Assembly (NCBI GenBank): GCA_001593925.1
Contig: LUCD01000049.1
Location: forward strand, 1 to 8,790
DNA: 8,790 nucleotides
Reading direction: 5' to 3'
DNA from: Candidatus Bathyarchaeota archaeon B26-1
Lineage (GTDB): Archaea; Thermoproteota; Bathyarchaeia; Bathyarchaeales; B26-1
Part shown: in pieces, positions 1-6,880 of the stretch
How positions within the stretch are numbered: the stretch's first letter is position 1
Layout: every line of letters starts with the position of its first letter
The notes under the pieces: model-generated
The model's input: the letters and a program-made list of their open reading frames with translations, nothing else
Databases searched by the model: none
What the model was told of the DNA's origin: nothing
Translations under genes and position numbers: made by a program

Positions 1-1403
1 CTCAGTTTCTCCATGTGCCTTATGCTCTGTTCTATATGTTCTCTAGAGGCTATGTCGGTTCTGTACCAGAGCGCCCCGCCTTTTATGGCTTCTATCCCCT
101 CCAGCGAGATTTTCCTAGCGTCCTCTATGGTCTCGGCTACTCCCACGACGCAGACAGTTCTGGAACGTAAAGCGTAGGTCTCGCCGTCCCTCAGCTCCAT
201 CGAGCCCGGATAGATACGTATGGCGTCTCCATACTTGGCTCTGAGATTCTCGGCCTCCGTCAGGATAACCGGGGTTCCAACCTCCTCTCTCCTAACCCTC
301 TCGGGGAAGACCTCGGCGTACCCTCCATAGTTCGGAGGAACCTTATATGTCACGACGGTTGCTTTCCTCTCAACCTCGACTCGAGTGAGGGTTCCCTCGA
401 TCATGCGGAGACAGACCTCGACGAAGTCGTCCTTCAAGACTGGAAGAATATTCTGTATCTCCGGGTCTCCGGGCCTACTGTTGTTCTCTAGGATCATAGG
501 CCCCTCAGCAGTATGTATGAAGGCCTCGTAGAAGGGTACCCCCCTCAACTCAGGATTGTAACCGTCACCCCTGAGTTCAGCGAAGATTCTCTTGACGATC
601 CGCTCCTCCTTCTCTCTGTCCTCCCTGCTCATGAAGGGAAGAATGTCGCCTTCATCCTTGTATGAGCCCATCCCCCCAGTGTTTGGGCCGAGGTCTCCGT
701 CAAAGGCCCTCTTGTAATCCCGGGTCTCAGGTAGAGGAACAATGTGCTTCCCGTCGCAGAAGGCTTGGAAGCTCGACTCCTCGCCCTCAAGTTTCTCCTC
801 CACTATGACCGGGCCGGCCTTGAAGTTCGCCATGAAGTGGTCGAGAAGCTCCTCTCTGCTCCTGAAGTGGTCCCCCCAGACGCCTACCCCCTTCCCGGCG
901 GCTGGAGCGTCAGGTTTGACTGCGACCTTATTCTCAAGCTCGTCGAGCCACCTGTAAAGGTCACGTTTAACGTCTTCTAGGCCGCTGTAGTCCTTTGGGT
1001 CGAAGACCCTGAACCTAGGATTGACCTCCGGCGCCACTCTCTCGAATAGGAGGCGTTGAGCAACCTTGCTCCCCTCAATCGCATACTTCCTCGTTGGACA
1101 GACCATGGGTACACCAAGCTCGCCTTCAATCAGGTCTCTAACGCCCGCGATTATCGGTTTCTCCGGCCCAACTATCCCGAAGTCCAACCTCTCCTTGTGC
1201 CTCTTGGCGAACTTGAATATCTCCTCGACATCGAGGCTTGGTATGACCACGTGTTCCTTAGCCATCCTGAGATTGAAGGGGTTCCTCTGCTTGTCGGCTA
1301 CGTAGAGTTCAACCTCGTACTCCCGGCTTCTGGAGAAGGCTTCGATCATGGCGGCGGCTCTAGAACCGTACGAGACGACGAGTATCCCAACCCGCTCAAC
1401 CAT
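1..1403 (-). CDS. purD: Phosphoribosylamine--glycine ligase (GAR synthetase), C-terminus cut by window edge
   Basis: This enzyme joins 5-phosphoribosylamine and glycine with ATP to give GAR, the second step of de novo purine synthesis in the cytoplasm. Translation from the ATG at 1403 gives 467 residues before the window ends, without a stop, so only the last few residues should be missing. PurD landmarks appear in order: GPEKPIIAGVRD (about 79-90), the ATP-grasp stretch VKPDAPAAGKGVGV (162-175), DGDLGPNTGGMGSY (235-248), ENNSRPGDPE (306-315, metal/ATP-binding) and a C-terminal domain ending near YRTDIASRE. The N-terminal loop reads SYGSRAAA where most PurD proteins have GSGGREHA, which is unusual. 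The start is preceded by a TATA box about 35 bases upstream, implying a short leader of around 10 bases. It is transcribed divergently from the glycosyltransferase. The family assignment is secure; the N-terminal departure is observed directly. Confidence 0.95.
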   Translation of the reverse strand, partial: MVERVGILVVSYGSRAAAMIEAFSRSREYEVELYVADKQRNPFNLRMAKEHVVIPSLDVEEIFKFAKRHKERLDFGIVGPEKPIIAGVRDLIEGELGVPMVCPTRKYAIEGSKVAQRLLFERVAPEVNPRFRVFDPKDYSGLEDVKRDLYRWLDELENKVAVKPDAPAAGKGVGVWGDHFRSREELLDHFMANFKAGPVIVEEKLEGEESSFQAFCDGKHIVPLPETRDYKRAFDGDLGPNTGGMGSYKDEGDILPFMSREDREKEERIVKRIFAELRGDGYNPELRGVPFYEAFIHTAEGPMILENNSRPGDPEIQNILPVLKDDFVEVCLRMIEGTLTRVEVERKATVVTYKVPPNYGGYAEVFPERVRREEVGTPVILTEAENLRAKYGDAIRIYPGSMELRDGETYALRSRTVCVVGVAETIEDARKISLEGIEAIKGGALWYRTDIASREHIEQSIRHMEKL

Positions 1404-1435
1404 AACCCATCGAGAGAATGATTCGCACCAACCGA

Positions 1436-1443
1436 CTTATAAG
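1436..1443 (-). promoter_or_regulatory. Candidate TATA box for purD
   Basis: On the minus strand the sequence reads GAGGAAGCTTATAAG, an archaeal-type TATA box (CTTATAAG) preceded by a purine-rich stretch where the BRE would sit. Transcription would be expected about 25 bases downstream, near 1412, leaving a leader of about 9 bases before the purD ATG at 1403. The assignment rests on position and composition only. Confidence 0.6.
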
Positions 1444-1591
1444 CTTCCTCACCCTGATCCTTGCCGGGTTTCTGGCGGAAAGAGCTGAGGGGTCAAAGGA
1501 GTCTCCCCTTAAGACAGGGAACACTCCCCAAAGCTAGGGTCCAAACACGATACCCAAACAAAACCTGCGAAACCCCCTTGTTTCATCAAAA

Positions 1592-1600
1592 TTTAAAAAT
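1592..1600 (+). promoter_or_regulatory. Candidate BRE/TATA box for the glycosyltransferase gene
   Basis: The sequence TCAAAATTTAAAAATAC holds a TATA-like TTTAAAAAT with an A-rich BRE-like stretch just upstream. Its centre lies about 27 bases before the ATG at 1623, so transcription should begin at or next to the start codon. No Shine-Dalgarno sequence is visible before this ATG, which fits a leaderless mRNA. This spacing is the main reason for preferring 1623 over the more upstream TTG at 1461. Confidence 0.65.
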
Positions 1601-1622
1601 ACTCAAAAGCAAACTACCTTTT

Positions 1623-2738
1623 ATGGCACCTCGCAAGATAAGTGTTTTTATCCCCGTTTATAGGGAGTCCCCCCTTCTCGAGCCTCTGCTCACTAGGCTT
1701 CTTAATGACCCCTACAAGAATAGGGAAATTTTTGTTATTGTCGACGAGCCTACCGAGAGGAGCATCGAGGCTTCGAGAAGGTTCTCGGATAACGTGTATT
1801 TCATTTTTAATGGAAGGAGAATGGGGAAAGCCCACGTTTTGAATGAAATAGCGGAGCAGGCGGACGGTGACATTTACTTGTTCCTAGACTCAGACACGCT
1901 CATAGACGGTGATGGAGAAAGTTTTCTTGAAGTAATAGCCAAGGAAATGGAGGACGCCGACATAATCGAGGTTAAGAAGGGGGTTATAAGAGACACCTTC
2001 CTAGCGAAGATCACCAGCTACGATTACTTAAGCTTCAACCTAACGAGCTGGCTCTTCTCCAAAAAGATTGGGAAATGTCTAGGAGTTAACGGAGCTGCCT
2101 TCGCGATCAGAAAGGAGACCTTCAACTCTCTAGGCGGCTTCGGAAAAGTTATATGCGAGGACTTGGACCTAGCCACAAGATCATTTATCGGTGGTGCACG
2201 CTTCAAGTTTATAGATGAAGTGGCCGCCTACACCAAGGTGCCTCCGTCATTGAGGGAATGGTTCAACCAGAGGAAACGTTGGGGTATAGGCTCCGCCCTC
2301 TGGTTTAAAGAGTATTTCAACCTGCTTAAGAGAGTTTTACGTGAGCATCCAGAGGTTATCATGCCTTCCCTGCTCTCCATCTTCCCAGCCTTACCGCTCT
2401 TCCTAGCGAACCTCATCGTCCCAGACGACCTCTTCATAAAGATGATCTACATCTCCTTAATCCTATTATCGACCAAAACGAGCCTGTTTCTCCCCCCGAC
2501 GGCCTTAACCTCAACGACGATCTCCACATTAAGAAACCTCCTGATCATGATCGGGAGCTTAGCGGCGTACTCCGCAATATTCTCTCTCATAGCCAGAAGG
2601 TTCCAGCTCCCCTTCAACCCCCTAGACTTCATAATATACTATTTCACCCTAGCTCCCCTCTGGTTCTTCATAATCGTAACCAGCCTAATCAAGGTCTACG
2701 TTAAACGGAAGAACATAGAGGTCGACTGGAAAGTTTAA
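1623..2738 (+). CDS. Membrane-bound family 2 glycosyltransferase (processive-type)
   Basis: The predicted 371-residue inverting GT2 enzyme would transfer sugar from a nucleotide-sugar donor at the inner face of the membrane. Visible elements are a GT-A fold start (ISVFIPVYRES, 6-16), VDEP (40-43), GKAHVLN (69-74), the DSD metal/UDP-binding motif (89-91), the catalytic ED (179-180) and QRKRW (216-220). This D, DxD, ED, QxxRW set is typical of cellulose/hyaluronan/chitin-synthase-like enzymes. About four hydrophobic segments follow (roughly 246-266, 270-290, 305-323, 336-358), so catalysis is cytoplasmic with a C-terminal membrane anchor or channel. The frame is open upstream to a TTG at 1461, but that 54-codon extension lacks family similarity and would include the promoter. 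The donor and acceptor cannot be read from sequence. Surface polysaccharide or glycolipid synthesis is the reasonable guess. The polymerase gene follows 44 bases downstream on the same strand. Confidence 0.88.
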   Translation: MAPRKISVFIPVYRESPLLEPLLTRLLNDPYKNREIFVIVDEPTERSIEASRRFSDNVYFIFNGRRMGKAHVLNEIAEQADGDIYLFLDSDTLIDGDGESFLEVIAKEMEDADIIEVKKGVIRDTFLAKITSYDYLSFNLTSWLFSKKIGKCLGVNGAAFAIRKETFNSLGGFGKVICEDLDLATRSFIGGARFKFIDEVAAYTKVPPSLREWFNQRKRWGIGSALWFKEYFNLLKRVLREHPEVIMPSLLSIFPALPLFLANLIVPDDLFIKMIYISLILLSTKTSLFLPPTALTSTTISTLRNLLIMIGSLAAYSAIFSLIARRFQLPFNPLDFIIYYFTLAPLWFFIIVTSLIKVYVKRKNIEVDWKV

Positions 2739-2782
2739 CGTTTGGCTCTCAAGGGCTTTGAGTCGACGGAAACCCAATTATC

Positions 2783-4720
2783 TTGGGACGGCTATCCAAT
2801 ATATGGAGAGGGCGTTTAGGGTTGGCCGCATGCTACCTCATCGATATAGAAGCCGCCCCTAACGGTATGAGACTGATCTTCTACGACCCCTCAGAGGACA
2901 CCCTAACAGAGGTTCCAGACGAGGAGTATAAGCCATACTTTTACCTGCCGCACCCCCTACCCCCCGAAGCAAGAACCTTGATCGAGTCTCTGCATGGAAG
3001 AACACGGGTCGTTGAGAAGAGAGAGCTCTTCACGGGAGAGCTAAAGCCCTTAACGAAGGTTGAGGTGGAAGACCCTTCAGATATCCAAAAACTCTCAAGA
3101 CGCCTCAAAAATTCTTGGGAGGACGATGTCCCACCAGCACTTGGATACGCGTACGACCACGACTTATCCTTCGGAGCGCCATACCACATCGGAGAAGACT
3201 CGATAACCCCCGCTTACGAGATTCCCAGCGAACTCAAACCCCTCTTCGAAGAGAGGTTCAGAGAAGTCAAGGCGAGAGACCCCGAAAAGTACGCTCTAAT
3301 CGAGAGGTGGTTCTCACTCTGCTACCAGCCGATCCCCGAAGCATCTCCAGCCAAGCTCGGCATAGCTGGAGAGATCACCCGAGAAAATCTATACCTCTCC
3401 TTCATGTTAGCTAGGGTTGCGAGCCTCCCCATACCCACCGCGAGCTCCAGCAGAAAGGTGAGCACGTGGATAAGGTCGATGCTTCACGCCTTCTTGAGGA
3501 GAGAAAACATCCTCATCCCGAAACCTGAAGAGCTGAGGCGCGGGAAGGAAGTTCACAGGGTCAAGGGAGGCCTGACTATTCCCCCTGAAAGCGGGGTACA
3601 CTTCAACACGGTCGTGGTCGACTTCGAGAGCCTATACCCCAGCCTAATCGACGCTTACAACCTCTCATACGAGACCGTGGACTGCGGGCACCCCGAATGC
3701 ACGGGCAACAAGGTTCCGGGAACCGAACACCACGTCTGCAAGAAGAGGAGAGGAATATACGCGATCCTGATAGGCGCCCTAAAGGACCTAAGGATCAGAT
3801 GGTTCAAGCCTCTCTCTAAAGACCCTTCGTTGCCGGAGTCCGAGAGAAGATTGGCGGAGGCCGCGGCTAGGCTTCTTAAGCTTATACTCGTCGCGAGTTA
3901 CGGCGTAACCGTTAGGATACGTGGCCTAGCCCAGCCTGCTCTAGCCGAATCGATAACGGCTTATGGGAGACACTCCCTTAAAGAGGCTTGGAGGATCGCG
4001 ACGGAGATGGGGCTCCACCCGCTCTACGGGGACACGGACTCCCTATTCCTAGACAACCCTTCCGAGGAGGCTGTGAACTCCCTGATAAGGAGGGTTAAGC
4101 GCGACCTCCTCCTCGACCTAGCAGTAGACAAACGGTACTCAGTCTGCATCTTGCCAAGAGCCATGAAGGCCTACATCGGCATACGGAGAGACGGAACCCC
4201 CGACGTAAAGGGGCTGACAGCCTTAAAGTCGAACTCGCCTCGCCTCGTCCAGAAGGTCTTCATGAGATGCGTTAAGGAGCTCACGGAAGTTCGGAACTGG
4301 GCTGAGCTCGAGATGGCGAAGGAGAGAATCCGGAGGACCGTGGACAAAGCAATAGAAGACTTGAAGGCTGGCCGTCTCCCCTTAGAGGACCTAGAGTACT
4401 CCGTGAGGCTCCACTTCAACCCTTACGAGAAGGGGGTCCACGCGGAGGCGCTCCACCAACCTTACCAGTGCGCCGTCCAGCTTTTAGATTCTGGGTTAAG
4501 GGTTGACATTGGAGAGGAAGTCCGCTTCGTCAAGGTTAAACCCTTCAAGTACAGGGGGAAGACGTTCACAGTTAAGCCGACGGTCCTCGTAAGAGGGTTC
4601 CATGAAGTTAACGTAGACGACTACGTTAAGAGCCTCATATCCGCCCTCAACCAGACCTTCAAACCTATGGGCATGGCTTTCGGTAAGTCTCTGCATAGAG
4701 ACTTAGCCGACTTCATGTGA
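2783..4720 (+). CDS. polB: Family B DNA polymerase lacking the 3'-5' exonuclease domain
   Basis: This is a template-directed DNA polymerase of 645 residues; archaeal replicative family B enzymes usually have about 770-900. An N-terminal domain (about 16-135, with EEYKPYFYLP and YDHDLSF) is followed almost directly by the pre-palm helical region (about 200-275). No Exo I-III motifs lie between them. Palm and fingers are present: motif A DFESLYPSLI (280-289), motif B K366 to Y373-G374, and motif C YGDTDS (415-420). The KxY-like MKAYIGI is at 461-467 and the thumb runs from about 484 to the end. The catalytic aspartates D280, D417 and D419 are intact, so activity is expected without proofreading. 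Motif B reads KLILVASYG instead of KxxxNSxYG. A Cys/His cluster (C301, C306, H317, C319) follows motif A. The start is uncertain: TTG 2783, or TTG 2822 with a GAGAGGG upstream. A translesion or repair role is inferred. Confidence 0.9.
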   Translation: MGRLSNIWRGRLGLAACYLIDIEAAPNGMRLIFYDPSEDTLTEVPDEEYKPYFYLPHPLPPEARTLIESLHGRTRVVEKRELFTGELKPLTKVEVEDPSDIQKLSRRLKNSWEDDVPPALGYAYDHDLSFGAPYHIGEDSITPAYEIPSELKPLFEERFREVKARDPEKYALIERWFSLCYQPIPEASPAKLGIAGEITRENLYLSFMLARVASLPIPTASSSRKVSTWIRSMLHAFLRRENILIPKPEELRRGKEVHRVKGGLTIPPESGVHFNTVVVDFESLYPSLIDAYNLSYETVDCGHPECTGNKVPGTEHHVCKKRRGIYAILIGALKDLRIRWFKPLSKDPSLPESERRLAEAAARLLKLILVASYGVTVRIRGLAQPALAESITAYGRHSLKEAWRIATEMGLHPLYGDTDSLFLDNPSEEAVNSLIRRVKRDLLLDLAVDKRYSVCILPRAMKAYIGIRRDGTPDVKGLTALKSNSPRLVQKVFMRCVKELTEVRNWAELEMAKERIRRTVDKAIEDLKAGRLPLEDLEYSVRLHFNPYEKGVHAEALHQPYQCAVQLLDSGLRVDIGEEVRFVKVKPFKYRGKTFTVKPTVLVRGFHEVNVDDYVKSLISALNQTFKPMGMAFGKSLHRDLADFM

Positions 4721-4729
4721 GAAGCCAGC

Positions 4730-5572
4730 CTAGCGGCCGAGAATCTTCGAGAGGAAGGACGTTCTAAACTTTCTCCTCACCTTCTCTATGGGTTCGCCTA
4801 CCACTTCTATCCTGTCTAGGTTGCACGTTCCGAGGCCTCTCTCCTCAGCTAAACGTAGATGCTTAACCGTGCTTGGAGGTATACCCATAACAGCGGAGCC
4901 GACAGCGTCCACAGCGACGGGGTCCGTCCCAGCTATAACTATGTTCATTACCACGGGGTTTCCACTCGTCTCGTGGCCCTCACCTGCGATTATACCGTCT
5001 ATCACCGCGACGCTGGGCTTTATTATGGAGACGAGGTCGACGATCTTCTCGCTTAACGGGTTGTGTATAGACCCTTTAGGAGTCACCGCTCCCATCATGT
5101 TCTTCAGGCTCAATGTTACACGGGCAAGCCTGTGAGGCTTAAGCTTCGGGACGCTTACGATCGTGCTCTCAAGAGCCGTCTTAGCGATCTTCACCTTCCT
5201 TAAGGCTAGAGGGTTTTTAGGCTCGATCTCGACGAGCTCGTCTCTATTCAGGTCTACCAGCTTCACGTTCCATCTCTCCGCAACGGCATCGACGCCGGCA
5301 ACTTTAAAGGCTTCGAAAGTGTCCGCGAAACCGCTTCCCTCGCCTATAATTATGTCCTCTACGCCGTGCATCTTCAGAAACTTGACAACCCCCTCGATGA
5401 CTCTGCTGTCCGTCGTGATCCCGGTTGAGGGATGCCTCGCGTTGATATAGTTCGGCTTTATCAAGACAGGCCTATCGGCAGGAACTGCTTCATGAGCATC
5501 CGTCATCTCCAAGGCTCTAACCGTTATTTCTTGGGGACTGGCCCCCTTCACAATCGCGACTCTACTCAACAC
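4730..5572 (-). CDS. DUF362 family protein of unknown function
   Basis: The family is recognised from VLIKPNY (36-42), TDSRVIEGVVKFL (54-66), GEGSG (77-81), VPKLKPHRL (141-149) and LSLKNMMGAV (154-163). AVIDGI (189-194), EGHETSG (198-204) and AGTDPVAVDAVG (214-225) continue the pattern. This is the usual single-domain DUF362/COG2006 layout at about 280 residues. Some relatives carry a ferredoxin-like 4Fe-4S segment. Here there is one cysteine (C250), so no iron-sulfur site is encoded. The protein has no signal peptide or membrane segment and is probably cytoplasmic. The longest frame begins at TTG 5584, but that codon is part of TTGGAGG. Taking GGAGG (5578-5582) as Shine-Dalgarno, GTG 5572 at 5-base spacing is the better start, with TTG 5569 as an alternative. 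It converges on the polymerase with a 9-base gap. No biochemical role can be assigned from sequence. Confidence 0.88.
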   Translation of the reverse strand: MLSRVAIVKGASPQEITVRALEMTDAHEAVPADRPVLIKPNYINARHPSTGITTDSRVIEGVVKFLKMHGVEDIIIGEGSGFADTFEAFKVAGVDAVAERWNVKLVDLNRDELVEIEPKNPLALRKVKIAKTALESTIVSVPKLKPHRLARVTLSLKNMMGAVTPKGSIHNPLSEKIVDLVSIIKPSVAVIDGIIAGEGHETSGNPVVMNIVIAGTDPVAVDAVGSAVMGIPPSTVKHLRLAEERGLGTCNLDRIEVVGEPIEKVRRKFRTSFLSKILGR

Positions 5573-5577
5573 CTGTG

Positions 5578-5582
5578 CCTCC
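5578..5582 (-). promoter_or_regulatory. Shine-Dalgarno site of the DUF362 gene
   Basis: On the minus strand TTTGGAGGCACAGGTGTTG places a full GGAGG five bases before GTG 5572 and eight before TTG 5569. It decides against the longest-frame start TTG 5584, which overlaps the site itself. Confidence 0.65.
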
Positions 5583-5789
5583 AAAGAAACATAATTTAGC
5601 TACTCCGTCTTAAGTCTCTCGACGCCTTCCGGCGAACTCGTCCTCTAGACTACCACACACCTCCTATGTCTCTTTTCCGGAGGCTTTGAGTCTCTCTTTC
5701 TCCTTCACTTAAGCACTCTGTAGACTTTTATTCCTCTGCCGAACCGGTCCTCTGCCATGGAAGGCTTAATAATCATCCCGGCCTCTATT

Positions 5790-5796
5790 CTTTTAT
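5790..5796 (+). promoter_or_regulatory. Candidate TATA-like element before the amidohydrolase gene
   Basis: CTTTTAT, in the context CTATTCTTTTATCGG, lies about 28 bases before TTG 5822. A similar ACTTTTATTCC lies further upstream at 5725-5735. Use of the upstream box would give a leader of about 65 bases containing the GGAGG site. Use of this proximal box would start transcription at or near the start codon and leave out the Shine-Dalgarno. The sequence does not decide between them. Confidence 0.35.
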
Positions 5797-5808
5797 CGGA
5801 AGAGCATT

Positions 5809-5813
5809 GGAGG
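5809..5813 (+). promoter_or_regulatory. Shine-Dalgarno site of the amidohydrolase gene
   Basis: GGAGG lies eight bases before TTG 5822, in the context CATTGGAGGCTTCAAGGTTG. The upstream in-frame TTG at 5807 is part of the TTGGAGG string, so it is more likely mRNA leader than start codon. The same TTGGAGGC octamer precedes the divergent DUF362 gene. Confidence 0.6.
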
Positions 5814-5821
5814 CTTCAAGG

Positions 5822-6880
5822 TTGGAGTTCTCAGAGTTCGCCGACCTGCCGGTCATAGACTGCCATGCCCACATACCATTAAGGATCAGAAAGGAAGACG
5901 ACCTAAAGAAGGAAGCCGAGACCCTGAAGGAACTAATAAAGAAAGGATACCTAACCCAGATGTACCTCTCGGCTGGCAGCTTAGGCCTATACTTGAAAGT
6001 CAAGTATCCCGGGCTCTTCTATGCTGGATGCCCGCTACCAAACCCGGAGGCTTCCCGAAGAGTGGACTGGGACCGGCATCTCAGCCGCTTGATGGAGGCT
6101 GGATTCGACGGGATTGGAGAGATAGTCTCAAAACCCGCTCCCAGACGCGAGAGGATTCCCCTAAACGATCCGTACTATGAAGGCTTCTGGTCCACATGCG
6201 AGTCTCGAGGCTACACTGTTCTCTGCCATGTGGCTGACCCAGAGGAGTTCTGGGATGAGAGGCTTGCTCCCAGCTGGGCCAAGGAGAGAGGCTGGATTTA
6301 TTGTGGAGACGAATACCCAAGCAAGGAGGAACTCTACAACGAGATGGAGGAAATCCTCGACAACCACCCGAGGCTCAAGATCGTCCTCTGCCACTTCTAC
6401 TTCATGTCAGCCGATCTTGAAGGTCTCTCGAGTTTCCTAGAGCGTCACAGAAACGCGAATGTGGATTTGGCCTTAGGAATCGAACTCATCTACAACATAT
6501 CGAAGCGTAGAGACGACTGGAGAACCTTCTTCATCGAGTACGGCGATAGAATATTCTTCGGAACCGACATAGGGGTAAGCCGGAGTCTCCGGCAACATCT
6601 GGACCGCATATGGCTGATAAGGAACTTTCTCGAGTCAGACGAGGAGTTCTACACACCGTCAACGGCTGACCAGCTGCTCACAAGATATGAGGAACCCTTC
6701 AGGGGGCTGAGCCTCCCCCGCCACGTCTTAGAGAGGATATACTCAGCCAACTTCAGGAGGCTCTGGGGAACGGAGCCTAAAAGCGTAAAAGTGGACTTAG
6801 CGGCCTCCATCTGCGAAGAGATGGGCGACAGAATGACGGCCAACCTACTCAAAACCGCGAAGACTAAGGAGATGCCTTAG
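5822..6880 (+). CDS. Metal-dependent amidohydrolase (amidohydrolase-2/COG2159 type), substrate unknown
   Basis: This is a predicted TIM-barrel hydrolase or decarboxylase of 352 residues, a usual length for the family. Numbering from TTG 5822, the metal-site pattern is DCHAH (H15, H17), GIGE (E100), CHVADP (H136), IVLCHFYF (H191) and FFGTDIG (D249). The stretch ILDNHPRLKIVLCH and the late ERIYSANFRRLWG match the family's typical 'PdlkivlaH' and 'NA.rLlg' segments. This set of His, Glu and Asp ligands suggests a functional metal centre. No signal peptide or membrane segment is seen, so it should be cytoplasmic. The family includes hydrolases, lactonases and decarboxylases acting on many small molecules, and the sequence does not choose between them. 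TTG 5807 is an alternative start giving five more residues. The gene's end overlaps the convergent nreA by four bases, and it diverges from DUF362; whether they share a pathway is unknown. Confidence 0.85.
   Translation: MEFSEFADLPVIDCHAHIPLRIRKEDDLKKEAETLKELIKKGYLTQMYLSAGSLGLYLKVKYPGLFYAGCPLPNPEASRRVDWDRHLSRLMEAGFDGIGEIVSKPAPRRERIPLNDPYYEGFWSTCESRGYTVLCHVADPEEFWDERLAPSWAKERGWIYCGDEYPSKEELYNEMEEILDNHPRLKIVLCHFYFMSADLEGLSSFLERHRNANVDLALGIELIYNISKRRDDWRTFFIEYGDRIFFGTDIGVSRSLRQHLDRIWLIRNFLESDEEFYTPSTADQLLTRYEEPFRGLSLPRHVLERIYSANFRRLWGTEPKSVKVDLAASICEEMGDRMTANLLKTAKTKEMP

Noticed and set aside
1056..1421. 121-codon plus-strand open frame over the 5' part of purD
   Set aside because: It is a shadow frame; the minus strand encodes well-conserved PurD motifs throughout.
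1461..1622. 54-codon N-terminal extension of the glycosyltransferase frame from a TTG
   Set aside because: The extension shows no family similarity, spans the TATA box, and the GT-A fold begins directly after ATG 1623.
2843..2851. DIE tripeptide near the polymerase N-terminus (YLIDIEA), resembling exonuclease motif I
   Set aside because: It is followed by the N-terminal domain pattern (LIFYDP...YKPYFY), not by exonuclease motifs II and III, so it matches the first strand of the N-terminal domain.
5623..5634. CGCC-TTCC-GGCG hairpin in the DUF362/amidohydrolase intergenic region
   Set aside because: A four-base stem without a T tract and with mismatched flanks is not beyond chance and matches no known element.
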